From assembly GCA_949752745.1 (NCBI GenBank), contig OX457024.1:110474219-110538218 (forward strand): DNA of 64,000 nt, in the 5' to 3' direction. The translations under genes and the position numbers were made by a program. Below the pieces are notes generated by a model. That model did not search any database and was not told where the DNA came from. It worked only from the letters and a program-made list of their open reading frames with translations. Shown here one piece after another: positions 41,162-55,149 of the stretch. Positions within the stretch are counted from its first letter, which is position 1. The number at the start of each line of letters is the position of its first letter. The DNA is from Protula sp. h YS-2021 (Eukaryota > Annelida > Polychaeta > Sabellida > Serpulidae).

Positions 41162-41799
41162 CTGAAATTGCCGCTTTATTCAGTAGCTTTGCATATAACA
41201 TGCATGAACCAAAAACAAAACCTATAAATACTCATAATAAGCGAAAGAATTGCATGATTAAATGACTAATACGTAATATTTCATTTTTTCTCTATTTAAA
41301 ACCGAACGACTGAACAATGTTTACATTTATGTAAGTGCGGAAGATATTAATCCAAATCTGTCAACCGACAAACGGCTTTGCAATTCCATTGACGTAGAAT
41401 GCAGTGATCCTGTTGCATGAAGGTAATATATACAATGTGACATGCTCGAGTGGTAATAATGAGTGCTGTTGCCCACCTTTCAATAAAAAAAAACCAAGGT
41501 GGTGTCATTTTACGCTCACCCAGCCTGGGAAGCAGCAGTGTATTAGCACCCAGCGCAAGACTACGAGCGTACTCTTGCCAAAAGTAGATCGTACGGACGT
41601 GCCGAACAATTGCTCCAATGCTCCAATTGCTGCACTTGCTCTTAATGACCATGTTATGAGAACAATGTAGCACAAATCTGTTACGACATCTAGAATGACG
41701 AAACGTTATATAAATAGACAATTAAATAGTCGGTATTGGAGCCCAATTAAGGCTTTTAAATATTTGCCGTCTACCTCTTTTACTAACAAGAGGTATTAT

Positions 41800-42350
41800 T
41801 TGCCATTGTTGCAGATATTTGAGCATTGATCTTCAAGCTGTTTTGAAGTGAAAGACTGGTCCCAGCGGATGTTGAAATCGCCCAATATAGAAGGCTTACC
41901 AGGGAGAACTACATGTTCTTCAAGGAGAATTTTGAAATCTTGCAAAAATATTTTATATCATTTTTCCGAAGGCGGAGTTCTGTACAACAGACAGAAAGTC
42001 ACTTTCAGATTGTTTACTGTGCTGAAAATTAGGAGATGTTCAAAGGATTTGAATGTATCAAACTGATTGGAGATGTTTTTAATTTGACATTGTTCTTGCA
42101 TTAAAAACGCAACGCCTCCTCTACGTTTTTCTCCAGTTCTAGGTAGTTGGACAGACGTGTAACCATTTGAAGTGGCTGATTTTGTAATATTATCAGGAGA
42201 GCCGATTTTAATCCAAGTTTCTGTAAGGCATATAATAGCGATCTCATTTTCAACTATGTGTTCTAAAAATTGTTCGGATTTACTATTTAAAGACTGGCAT
42301 TCAGCAGACCAAGTTTTCACGCTGGGGCATTGTGGATCTTTTCTAGAGGA
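41800..42350 (-). mobile_element. CR1-like LINE endonuclease relic
   Basis: The minus strand encodes the first part of an AP-endonuclease domain: 'ECQSLNSKSEQFLEHI' (N.rSL..K), 'AIICLTETWI' with the catalytic Glu, 'GGVAFL', 'FCLLYRTPPSEK', and, after a frame change, 'PSILGDFNIRW' with the conserved GDFN. The order and 'LTETWL' signature are typical of CR1/Jockey/L2-type elements. No reverse transcriptase follows. It may be related to the LINE tail at 10.1 kb, but the parts do not overlap, so this cannot be judged. Confidence 0.88.
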
Positions 42351-42519
42351 ATTTTAATGAGATTATTACCAGATTCGATCCAATTTTGTTTGCTTAGACC
42401 CGCGAGGAGGTGTTTGTGTGTAGGGGGTGTTTCTCCCGATGAAAACCGGTACCGACTGGCCAATTTTATCCGCGCAATTGTTTCCTAAGGCCATCACAGA
42501 ACAAGCTAGTTCAACAATT

Positions 42520-42690
42520 AAATAGCCCACTAAAGCACACATAATATCCAGTAATCAGGCCTAGTATCTGCTATTGATAAGTGTTGGTCGCAACCTTAAT
42601 ACACTTGATCGCAACCAAAGCATAGTACCCAGTAAACAGGCCAAGTATTTACTATTGATGAATGTTGGTTGACACTTGTGAACTTTACTG
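42520..42690. repeat. Direct repeat, unit about 83 bp, 2 copies
   Basis: 'ccagtaatcaggcctagtat...attgataagtgttggt' is repeated as 'ccagtaaacaggccaagtat...attgatgaatgttggt'. Confidence 0.75.
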
Positions 42691-42699
42691 AATCGTCAT

Positions 42700-44700
42700 T
42701 GAAAAAATGATAAAGTCACAACAAGGAGTTCCCCTACAAGAAAATGGACGTGCTAAAGAAAGCGCGATAAAGGAAATGCCTTGGATCAGAAGGGAATGGT
42801 ATAACAAATATAAAGCCACTAGTCAAATTATTGGTCACCTCTATGTTCATAATGATAGCATATAGCATATACTGTTAACATGTAAGAAAGGCAGGATAAC
42901 GGCATATGTGGCAAATTCAGAGATCTGTCAGACGGGTCTCTGTCCTTTTTGGTGAGACTTCATCATTTCAATTATCAAGTGGTACAGAATCCTACTATCA
43001 CAGATTCCTACACTTTCGGATATCACAGAACGGCAAAAAAACGGTGAGGCATCTGGAGGCTTAGAGCCGGCGACTCCTGATGCTACTGTTCATATAACTC
43101 GATGACTGACTGAATCCCAGCCTCGAGCAGGAAGCAGTAGGACGGAAGAACATTGCATTCATAAACAAGCCTAGTGCATAAATTTTCTGGTAAATTACGA
43201 TAGGTCGGTAAACAAACCAAAAACAAATAATTGTATTCATAGCGATCATAGTGATTTGGTAAAGGGTTAACCTTGTTTATGATCTCTAGGGTATTCGAAG
43301 CTCCACCATTCAAGGTGGTGGAAACCTGGCTTGGGTTGCTCATTGTGAAGGAGCTGGAATTGCAGCACACTTCCTAATGAAGCAGAAACTCCACCGGGGA
43401 CTCATTTCTTCAGTGTCTCGCTCACCAGGTTTTCATTCTACATTTACAGGCCTTCGATCCAAGGGGCGGTCGATATACATGCATTTTCCTCTGCCAAATT
43501 ACTTGCAGCGCTATCGTGTAATAGCATGGGCATACACCAGAATTGGCAAGCACGACTCGTTATCGGTCCAAGCTATTTCGATCGTTGCCAGATGTGTTTG
43601 GTATTTGCTCCTTTAATTCGCACAACGCAACTACAGTTGGATGTATTTGGAAGTTCTCGAGTAGAGTCTCCTCTGAACACCTTAGATGATTATCACTTGT
43701 GTTTTCGATGACCCTTTTGTGAGAAAACACTTGCAAATTGTCACAACTTCTGTGGCCTGTTATGGCTTTCTGGTGTAGGGATCTATTTTAAAGTCCTGAA
43801 CATGTCTACGATTCAGTTATAACAAATCATCAGAGAATAGCTGGAGCTCTTGCATTCGATACCGGCTGGGTGATGTTTTCCCTTTTCAGCTGTATGACGT
43901 TTAATAGCAAACATTCTTCCAGCTTCATCAAGTGCTTGGTGCACTGAACGAGGTCCACCACTAATTCTGAATGCTAATGCAAAGGATTCGTATGCTGGCT
44001 CATGTTATGGTTTCAAATAGAGCTATGTCCCTATATCTGACCGAAATTTTATCATCTAGCACATTCTGAGGCATTCAAAGTCGTCAATTGGTTGCAGGTA
44101 ATTCGGTAGTGTGAATGAGACCACGTCGTCACATCAGTTCTATGCTCTTTTGCAAACCCAAAACTAGATGCATTTTGGCAAAACATTTTTCTGGAATTCG
44201 ACTTTTTTTTAGTTGGATGGAGTCCCGAATGCCTGCGGCTGTGTCCAAGGCCAAAGTCTCGATCTCTGCATCCCATGGTTCTTTATACGTCAGTCTGAAT
44301 CATGACGTCGGCTTTGTTTGAGGACATGCTCTGTTCTGCAGACTGAGATTATTCACTGTTTAATACAGTACTGAAATGAGAGAACTCTCCATGGTTTAGC
44401 TAGTTTACTGCTGTCTTTGCTCTGGGTTTTTTTAATGAGTCGATAATTTTTTCTCTCAAATTCTGACATATACATGGGTGAGTGTGAATGTTAGCTACGC
44501 ACTGGCTTGGCAGAACCTGGATGCATTGCTCAGTGTCACAATTGTGGAATTTGCTGCACCCCAGCGTTGTTTGGTATTATGTTTTCTATGTGTTCATTTA
44601 ACAAGGAAGTAAAACAATTGTATAGAGCAACAATATTGTATTTTCTTGTGTTTTATCTTGTTTTATTCCCCAAAAAAGACGTCCACAAAATTAATATTTA
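42700..44700. other. No assigned gene
   Basis: Several frames of 60-95 codons on both strands (for example 43,083-43,370 minus, 43,377-43,616 plus, 44,052-44,276 minus) have no recognisable domains. A minus-strand stretch near 44,150-44,290 reads 'EPWDAEIETLALDTAAGIRD', which looks coding but is interrupted by stops; it may be a dead transposon or gene fragment. Confidence 0.35.
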
Positions 44701-44709
44701 ACTAAATAA

Positions 44710-45000
44710 ATTGGAACATCGACCTTTTCCACACGTCGTTAACACGTCTTTTCATGTCTTCCAAAAGATGTTTATTTCTGTTGCACAATCGACCTTTTAT
44801 AAACGTCGTAAAGACGTCTAAAATGACTTTTCTACGTCGAAACAGGACGTCCTTTTTACGTCTTAAAACGACGTCTCTTTTATATCTAGAAAAGAACCCC
44901 GTTTCGTTGTAAAATCTACCTATTTCAGACGTCATAAAGACGTCATGTTGGACCAAAAATTGCGCCTTAAAGACGGCATAAAGACGTCATTTTGGCTGGG
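44710..45000. repeat. ACGTC-rich degenerate repeat
   Basis: About fifteen GACGT/ACGTC motifs at 15-25 bp spacing ('aagacgtcatNttggac', 'aaacgtcgtaaagacgtc'). The core is self-complementary, so both strands look alike. Confidence 0.85.
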
Positions 45001-45049
45001 TTTCTTAACGCGTACAAGAAGCCTGAGAAATAACTACAGCCACTCGACT

Positions 45050-45670
45050 GACAAATCTCAAGTATGTAACTGTAGCGAATAATTGCATATTTGCAGTTAA
45101 ACAACAAAAATTTATATTTAATCAGTTGCTTAGCGCAAAGTGGGAACATAAATACAATTCAAGCCGTGCTTAATGCAGCATCGAAACAATTTCATTGTGA
45201 TTCATTTCGTAAGTCACATATTTGTTCAAATGCACTAGAGTTTGAGTATCAAACATACTGCTTACAAAAAAAACTTTGGAAAGAAGAAAAATTAATCAAC
45301 CAAATAAAATAGCTGACCTATGTAGCTGTACCGAATATTTGCATATTTGCGATTAAACAACAACAATTTTATTGGTTTTCTATTTAATAGGTTGCAAAAT
45401 GTAAAATTAAACACAATTACACTATGCTAAATGCACTCTGAAAAGGATTTCATTGCACTTCATATTGTGATTCATTTATTTGTTAAAATGCACTAGAATC
45501 TGCAGTAACAAAAACGCCGAGTTATTCACGCGTGCAAATAGTTTTAGAAAGAAATATATCCATCAACTAAAATATCTGACCTTTGTAACTGCACCAAATA
45601 GCTGCATATTTTGTGGTTGAAGAACTACACTTTATGCATATGCCGTTTAAATGCACTAGATTTAACATTA
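45050..45670. repeat. Large tandem repeat, unit about 265 bp, 2.3 copies
   Basis: Units begin near 45,050, 45,312 and 45,578 with 'tgacctatgtagctgYaccRaat' and 'gcatatttgcRRttaaaca'; internal landmarks 'tgtgattcatttNgt' and 'aaatgcactagaRt' repeat at the same spacing. Confidence 0.85.
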
Positions 45671-45833
45671 AATTAAAGTAACAGTGACAATCAACTTAAT
45701 ACTATAAATGAAATGAATAACATTGAAATGCCTATTTTTACCAAGCAATAACATGGTTATGATCTCCTTCACATTCACTTTGCCCATTTCGCAGATTAAT
45801 CTTTTCTGTCCTTTAGCTCTGTTTTGATGGCTC

Positions 45834-46019
45834 TTAAATACATATTTGAAATGCCTCGTCCTCTTTGCAGCTAACCGGGCCTGATGGTAATTCGCAACTG
45901 ATTACTAACCCGTCTGATTTCTGATCCGTCCATTCCTTTTTGCCGTTTGTAAGACACAGACGCCTCCACAAGATATTCAACATTATGAGAAAAGCAAACA
46001 CGTTTATTCGAAGTAACAA
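45834..46019 (-). CDS. Short ORF with signal-peptide-like start, unrecognised
   Basis: 61 codons from ATG. N-terminus 'MLLRINVFAFLIMLNILW' is hydrophobic after one Arg, like a signal peptide, and the mature part is polar with three Cys ('ISCELPSGPVSCKEDE', 'CI' at the end). No homologue recognised. Given the AT-rich repeat context it may be chance. Confidence 0.25.
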   Translation of the reverse strand: MLLRINVFAFLIMLNILWRRLCLTNGKKEWTDQKSDGLVISCELPSGPVSCKEDEAFQICI

Positions 46020-46713
46020 TCACTAAAAGGCAGTTGACAAATAAAAAATATGGGCCATAATATATACATTTTGCCTTATGAAGGAATCTTTAATTTAGGC
46101 ATTACCGGGACTTAGAAATTATTAGGACCAAAAACCGGTCTCAATAATTTTGATGTCTTGGCTATATGTAATATATTTGCTGAAAACATAAAATTTTGCT
46201 GTTGCCTTACAGAATTAATATCGGAATATCATTTGCACTCCAATATTCGAACGTTTTGTTATTTTGATAGGTTTTTAGTTTATTATTTTCCTCTTGTATA
46301 TAGTATATATTGTATAAAATAGGATTGTAGAGACCGCCTTAAAATTTCGACTTTACAGCTAATATTATACAACCAAAGATTATTTATTTTTATTTTATGT
46401 GTGATTTTATATCTTAAATATTGACTTTCAATCAAAATTGCTCAAAAATTCAAATATATTCATAAGAAAATTAAAAAAATTTCAAATATATGTCGTCCTG
46501 CTAATTTAATTTAATTTTAAAACAAAATATATTATATTCACTATGTTATAGAATCATTTGTTGTTTGTTTACTGTGTAGTTTCATAACATTTAAATACGC
46601 TCAGAATGAAGGAGACCTACTTTTGGTCTCCTTAAATATTTGGTCTCCCTAATACTGTGGTTTTAGCAAAAATGGTCCCTGTATTGCTGGAATTACACTT
46701 ATATATATATATA

Positions 46714-47943
<1,230 letters not shown>

Positions 47944-47999
47944 TATAAATTAGGGTACTCCATAACACAGATTGCCTACTCCATAACACAGATTCCCTA

Positions 48000-48320
48000 G
48001 ACACATTTTAGGCAATATGTGAAACATTTAAATGTGAGGAACAGATGCCAGTGCTTTAAAAATAAAATTAAGTGCTCAAGTCGATGGCATACCTCCCTGT
48101 GTTGCAAAAATAAGCGAAGTTTCTTTTAAAATGGCTCATGTGGAGAAATAAAGAATTTTGGTAATAACAAGTGCAAGCGCCTCGAAAATAACATTTTGTG
48201 TTCAAATTTGTCGCATTCCTTACTGTGCTGTACAAATATGATGGATCTGGCAAACATAATAAATGAAGAAGATCCAGAATTTTTTAATTAACAAATCATT
48301 TTAGGCATTTCGCGAAATGA
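48000..48320. repeat. Degenerate repeat, about 150 bp unit, 2 copies
   Basis: 'aagtgctcaagtcgatggcatacctccctgtgtt' and the diverged 'tgtgttcaaatttgtcgcattccttactgtgct' lie about 130 bp apart, and 'ttttaggcaatatgtgaa' / 'ttttaggcatttcgcgaa' bracket the region. Confidence 0.5.
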
Positions 48321-48339
48321 CTGAGCATCAAATTCTGGC

Positions 48340-48464
<125 letters not shown>

Positions 48465-48769
48465 GCTGTTTTAGGCATTATCGGGACCAAACTTATGTAT
48501 ATATTATATATATTGTATTAGCTGGACCACACATATTTGCATATGTTTTACTGTCTTATACATATATTTGAATTTTTGAGTGCAAGTGATATTCCGATAT
48601 TAATTCTGTACAACAACAACAAAATTTTATGTTTTCAACAAATATATTACATGTAGCGACGAAGTCAATTATCGAGCCCTACTTTTTGTCCCTATAATTT
48701 GCGGTCCCGACAATGCCTATTTTAAAGGACATTCGGTCTCGATAATGGCAATTTTAAAGATATATATAA

Positions 48770-50900
48770 GATATATATATATATATCAAAATAAAAATCC
48801 TGCCGAACCCATGACGTTGAGAAACTACGCCGTGGGCGTTCCACTTCAAGCATGAGGTAAGTCTCTTACTTTGAGTAGGTAAAAACCTCATTAAATTTCT
48901 CAAGAGTCACACAATTTTCACAGACAGCTATTGTAAGTCTATAAAGAACGAAATCGTGCTGTTCTACTGTTTACTTAATGAGTTATAATCGCTTAGTGAT
49001 ATTAAGAAAAATATGCATTTTGATTAACATGAAATACTTTATATTGCGTTGGGTACAATTTTAATAATGTTTATTTGGTCTCCTTGTTATTGTCGCCAAT
49101 AAGTGTTTACTATACAAAATTGAACTTTGAAGCATTCTTATTTAACCGCAAATATGAAAGGATTACAATGAAAATATTTATATGTTGTGTTCTTTATCCT
49201 CCCTGCTAAACCTAAACATTTTTTTTCCGTCGGAATGGTTCAGAAAATACAGATGCCATAGCTGGTTGATTGTGTTTATTTAAAATCTTCTTCTAAGCCT
49301 AAAAGGAGGCAAGAATGTGTTGCTACTGCCGATATGCCACGGATGATGCTGGTATTGATACATGCTACACTTGCAAAAGTTTTTAGCGTTAGTAACTTGT
49401 AAAAGCTGTCAGCTCTAATCGAAAGCCTATTGTGATTATTTTTCCGTCGTCGATATTTATGTGCGTGTAAACATTTTCAAGATGATACTCCTTTGACAAT
49501 TCTTCTCTTGATAGTGTGAGTGTCTATGTGTGCGTGTTTGTGTCTTTGTGGGTGGGTGTGGATGGGTATAGGGGTGTGTGTGGGTGGGTTAGTGTGCATG
49601 TGTGTACATGTGGAAATAGTCCAGCGACGAAAGGCAGCTAGACTAAAAAAAATAATGAGTGTTTATTCAAAACAGTCACGTTACAACACTTATGACAGTC
49701 CTGAATACAAAGGGAACTAATTTTAAGTACGTGTTCGATAAAATTGAATGATCGAATTTTTCAAATATTTGTTTGCAAAATTTGTTGTTTTGTACCAAAT
49801 GAGAGTCTTATCTTAAATATATGTCCTTAATTAAGCTCAAACACTATTCCAACTTACATTGTTGACATGAAATCTGTCGATCATGATGTAAAATGAACGG
49901 ATAACAGGTTTGCATTCTTATTTTGACCTTAATTTTGGTTCCACAATATGAGAAATAAGTGATTCACCGGGGGATATCTACCTTTCCGTCGGGTATCCTT
50001 TTGAATGCGTCACGACATATACGTTGCTTTTGATCCAAATGAAAATCCTACTTTCTCCTACGTTTAAGGAACGTCTTTGGTACAATGTTGTATTCAACAT
50101 CGTGGTCGCAATCAAACAGAAACGGAACAGCCTGACTTGTTTAGTCAGTCAATTCAAATAATGGCAGTGGTACGTAGAAAGCTAATATAGACTGAAGAGG
50201 TTTGGCCACAGTAATAAAGAAGAGGCAGAACATCTGCGTTAAATAATAAATCCTTCCCAGTGAAAATGTGTGGTTATATAAACGTTAGATAGACTCATGA
50301 CCAAACATTGACTAAAAATTGGAGTTATCTTTCCCCAGAATTTAAATAGAAGTTTAGGCATCGCCCTAGAGAGTTGTCGGCAGAGCGACTCAACATAAGT
50401 ATAGGGTGGGGCTGTTGTGGAGGCCGTGGAGGAATTAACATTCCGAAGATAAAACAGCTTTCAAAGCACTCCCTAGCCATTTGGTCATCTTATGTGTCAT
50501 TTCATTATTTACGTCACCTTTCACATCTACTTTCCAAAAGCAGACGATAAATCTTGCCCGCAACCATATTTCATACATTTAAATCGTTACTTTGACATAT
50601 ATTTTAACAGACCTTTGTGACTACGTTTTCAATGAGCAATAATATAAGGTTGTTTTTCTTTGTTGTGCATCCGACTTCTGCACAAATGTTGCAAAAAATA
50701 CTAGTTTTGTATGGAACCACAATCGATGTTTATCAAGCGCCGTGGCAAAGATATTGGATAGGCGTTTCGATTTATTCGTGACAGAAAAATGTGTAGAAAA
50801 GACAGACGTTGCAGTGCTTACTGGGTTGCATATACCAAAGAGTAATGGGACAAAGTATTCAAGCAAGCAATAGATGGAAAAGCCTTGCGTGTGTCAAAGG
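48770..50900. other. Non-coding DNA
   Basis: No gene supported. A TG-rich simple sequence lies at 49,515-49,610. An 81-codon minus frame at 50,621-50,866 has no recognisable domain. Confidence 0.45.
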
Positions 50901-50923
50901 ACAAGAGTTGGAAGAGCTTAGGC

Positions 50924-50930
50924 TATATAA
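50924..50930 (+). promoter_or_regulatory. TATA box
   Basis: TATATAA in 'ggctatataacgagg', about 30 bp before a likely start site. Immediately downstream, 50,931-50,945 is a short perfect hairpin (CGAGG-TTGCG-CCTCG). Confidence 0.55.
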
Positions 50931-50954
50931 CGAGGTTGCGCCTCGAAAGCAGTC

Positions 50955-51033
50955 CATTGCAAGTTAGAGTTCTACCCCAATTTAGACGAGAATAACACCA
51001 GTGAAGATCAGTTTGTTGTTTGATCGTTTTCAG
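50955..51033 (+). other. Candidate non-coding first exon
   Basis: Runs from the region 30 bp after the TATA box to a strong donor 'TTTTCAG|GTAAGC' at 51,033/51,034. No ATG-initiated frame is needed here. The nearest plus-strand acceptor leading into a coding frame with a signal peptide is at 56,838, which makes a 5.8-kb intron plausible; the link is inference. Confidence 0.4.
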
Positions 51034-52730
51034 GTAAGCGCAGTTCACACGTTTAGTTTCGTCACACTCTTAAACAGAGGCAAAGTTAAAGTAAAGGCAA
51101 ACATGGTATTCGGTTAAGCAAACGGGAGAACTAAAGGCACCAAACCACAATATTTTCTGGTAAGTTAACAACCTAAAAAAGCACAAAATGCGGAACAGGT
51201 AAGCAAAAGTATTATAGTATTAAAAGAACTCAAATTTACTTACTGAAATGAAACAAAGAATTGCATACAAGTACACGCAAGGACGACACGATACATGTAA
51301 TACGAACAGGCATGACATAATATATCAATAGTCAATGGCATTTAAGATGTAAACAGAGACAGTAGGCTATTCCTTTCTCGTCTTTTATTCCTCATTTGGC
51401 AACAAATACAATTAATGCTAATGTTTAGGGTATTGAGGCCGGGAATGTATGATTTTTTATGTTTCCATTATCAAATTATTTTAAAAAGAACAAGAAAAAA
51501 ACGACGGTCTAGAACAGGTGTTACTAAATTTATTAGAAGAGTTGAGTTATATAATATAACAGCATAACATAATAGTTTAATATAATAGTATTATATAATA
51601 TTATAATATAATATAATAGTCAAATTATTTCCTGTCTGTCTAGTATTCACTTGAAATAATAAAAGAAGACATTTTGAAATTTAAATGACTGTCGGAAAAA
51701 GGGTTTTCGTTTACCGTTTATTTATATAATTATCGTTTTAGTTTATCGTTTATAATATGTTCATTTTAAGTGTAAAAAAATATTTTCAGTTCTGATCAGC
51801 AATGTGCAAGATATAATTATTTTTTTCTTTGTAAGTTGAAAATGAGTCTTTCAGCTTGTAAATGGTTATTATTCCGATGTACAACAAGGTTGCTTTGCTT
51901 GTGTTCAATAATTTCTCTTGGACTCCTAACTGCATGAGTAAAGACTGGAAAATCATCAGGTAAAATTATTTTTTAGTCTCAACAAGTGATGTACATTTCT
52001 TGCTTGTCGCGTTTTACTTGGATCAATTTATAAGCTAACTAATAAGTTACAAGCAAGAAATGTACATTACATAAAGCTGGTCAAAATTACAGATACAGCT
52101 GGTCAAGATTACAGATTACATACAGATAAAACAATTAACGGCCAGACTTTTATGTCCATTACTCAATTTTTATTAAGTGATCTATTAGGAAATACATAGT
52201 CAATAAAGATTTCTCAGTCGTATTAGAAATGATACTGGTTTTAGATTAAATATCGAACAGGAACATAGTTTTCTCTAAACATAGTTTTCCATTTTAGAAA
52301 TAAAATCAATGAGGTAAATGATAAAGCAGATACAGATGGAATGATCCAAAAACTGCAGCACTTATTCCAGAAGCCTTACAGGAGAATGTGAGACTATAAT
52401 CAGTGTTTTTGAATCATCTAAACACAAGCGTGGTTTTATTTTAATTTTATGATATCTTGTGCATTTTGCACGAGAGTATTGAAGTAACATGCGTTGTTCT
52501 ATTTTATAAGTTGTTCCAGTATGTACAGGAAATGGAAAAGACAACAAAACAGGGCGTGTTGCTTTAATTTATACTGGAATAAATAGAGAAGCCCATTAAA
52601 ATTAAGATAACGCTTAGGGGCAATTTAATACTTTATTATTATTATTCTAACCTGCTCAAGCATGAACATCTCGCTAGGCTAGCTTTGAAAAGTTTCCCAT
52701 CAGTTCTGACGACAACGTGATGCCAAGTAA
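51034..52730. other. AT-rich intronic or intergenic DNA
   Basis: No gene supported. TATAATATA-type low-complexity sequence at 51,545-51,620; hairpin at 51,989-52,067 listed separately; duplicated 'agctggtcaaRattacagat' at 52,073-52,118. Confidence 0.45.
51989..52067. repeat. Hairpin, 19-bp perfect arms
   Basis: 'atgtacatttcttgcttgt' at 51,989-52,007 is exactly complementary to 52,049-52,067, with a 41-nt loop. Confidence 0.9.
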
Positions 52731-52734
52731 TGTA

Positions 52735-53880
52735 ATCAAATAAATCAGAAAAGAGACAGGGATAGTTTTCTACCTTTCCTTAGCTTTGGTGAGATATAAA
52801 GTATTACTTTAAATCGGTCCACTTTCATGAAATAACTTTGCTTAAAAAATTACAAATAAACTCAAATATACAATGAAGCTCCACTAAGTCGACTTTTAAA
52901 TTTTTTAATAATAACTAATTTTCTAATAATCAACTTTTACAGGACTGTAAATTGTGGACATTTTGTCAAGGGGTATTATGCCTGTGGATATTTTATTTCT
53001 GGAAGTGTACTGTACGAGAGCTTTCTGTCTGTAATTAATCCTCCACAAATTCGTATAAAAAGTGCTACTCAGTTATAGTTTATGAATATCTTGAATAACT
53101 TTTCTTGCTAACTTAAAGAACAGTCTTCTAAATGCAAGATTGTGCAAAGCGACTGGATTTGAAAGAAGATTCCTCACCATTCAAATCTACATTTTTCCAC
53201 CAAAATGGGTAAATGTTCGTACAAAACTGGAGAAAATGATAGAGTCTTCCAAGGTCATTGGCAAAAACATTTTGGAAAAATTGCTATAATAAAAGTATAG
53301 GACTTTCATCTCACCTGTTTTTCGTGTGCGTGACATTTTCTGCGAATCTTGCAATAAATATACACGTGAAGGCTTTTAATGAGTCGAACTGGGAATACAA
53401 AGTAAATTCAAGGTAGAATGTTTAATTTTTAAGCAGTGCCAACAAAGCTTTTACTGTTTTTGTAGCGGTTCAGGACTTCTTCGCATTGATCTGCATATTA
53501 AGATAATAAAACTGAAAGATCCATTCATTGCATAAAAAACATGCTCCTTTTAATCTTTTTTAGAATGGGACTACTGAAATTTGCGCTGTTTGTTGGGTGG
53601 TATCGTTTACTTGAATAAATGCCACAAGAAAATTTTACGAATGTCGTCCTATTTGTGAAATGACTCATTAAAAACAGAACCACGAGAAAATTTTACGAAT
53701 GTTGTCATGTTGTCGCATATGAGTGGTTCTTGATCAGTCAAGCTCATAAATAATCTTTTGGAATAAAAAATTTCAATTTTAAGACCCAACTGCACTATTC
53801 AAATAATTGATTTATAACATACTTATTATAACAAATTTATTATTTATTATTTTCTGAGATATAATTTTTACAAATTCCGC
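52735..53880 (+). repeat. Dispersed repeat of about 1.1 kb, copy A
   Basis: Colinear with 61,870-62,985: shared landmarks 'aaatcggtMcacttt', 'gtacgagagctttctgt', 'actcagttatagtttat', 'atgcaagattRtgca' and 'aatgccacRagaaaatt' in the same order and orientation. No coding frame. It contains its own small duplication of 'gagaaaattttacgaatg' (53,628 and 53,680). Confidence 0.88.
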
Positions 53881-55149
53881 AGGATATAACATATGGAATC
53901 ACGCTGATACTCGTATGTGTAACCATATCCATGGTTAATCGTGTTATCGCGTTGCTAAATCTTCCTCTATATTCTGCGCATATAAATAAGCAGGCGGCTG
54001 TTATATTGATACTGTGTTTTTCCATTTCCCCTTTTATCTACGTACAAAATTGTTTTGTGTATCGGTGTATTGAGAATGCCAGCAAATTATCTGACTCTCC
54101 TTGTTAGTACACTACACAACAGGTGTAGATTAAGTAGAGTGTGTACTTAAATATGTATTTACGTGTCTGCATGTAAATCAGCAGATCCGCTATTCATAAT
54201 GCAATACTTAACATAGAACATGTGCAAAGGCGGCCAAGAAAGTAAACGCATGTGTATAAAGTTAAAATTTAGAATTTTTTATAGACCACCGCGTTGGTAT
54301 CTTGTTGTAAGAGTGTGGGCTTGCCACCGAGCGAGACAAAAGTTCCCGTGCATGTCAGTGCCTGTATATGTTAAGATCAGTGAAGCATATCATGTGTACA
54401 CTTGTCCATATAAGGCGGTATAGAGAAGAAAGAATGGGGGTGTAGCTATCAATTTGAGATTTGCTGTCAACGACGGTAAGCGTGTTCACAGCTGCAGTGT
54501 TGAACAGTGAAGCGAGAGTCGAGAGTTGGTATAATTCGGGTTAAGGAGGGAGAAAGGGTTTAGGTGAAGTGACATAGCGGCTGGTTTAGTTAGGGGATAC
54601 TAGTTCGGAATGGTTAGATAGAAAAGGGAGAATGAAGAATGGTAAACTGAAAGGAATAGAAATAGGTAATGGTTGTTTGGCACTAAAATCAGTGTATACA
54701 TAGATGTTTATTGGCCGTTATGCTGCTGGCGCACACTGACTGAACAGCAGTTCGAATATGTGTGTATATATTATCTGTTCTGTGTCTATGTTTTCTACTC
54801 TGTTGCTTTGCATTACCGGAATTACGGACAACATATTAAGTAAAACCACATATTTTTAACATGCTTGGTGGGTCCTGTCATAAGTATAACGAGCGTTAAA
54901 TCCATATTCGTTACCCGTATATTGTTGTAGAGCTTGAATTAGTGTAAACCAATATCTCCAAACAATACAGTTAGGGGTATCCGCAACCAAAATAAACGGA
55001 GTGCACTATTTCGGGAGTTTTAAGAATCTTAATCGAATATTATATTAATACAAGAAACCACTCCTCCCCAGAGGTAATGAAGGAGTGGGAAAGTGAATGA
55101 TAAGATAAGATGTTCTGTAGCTACGGGACGAACAGGAGCGGCTTTGTAA

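Noticed and set aside
41404..41721. Overlapping 88- and 124-codon frames as a gene
   Set aside because: Opposite-strand overlap, no domain, and no splice sites that would link them to neighbouring exons.
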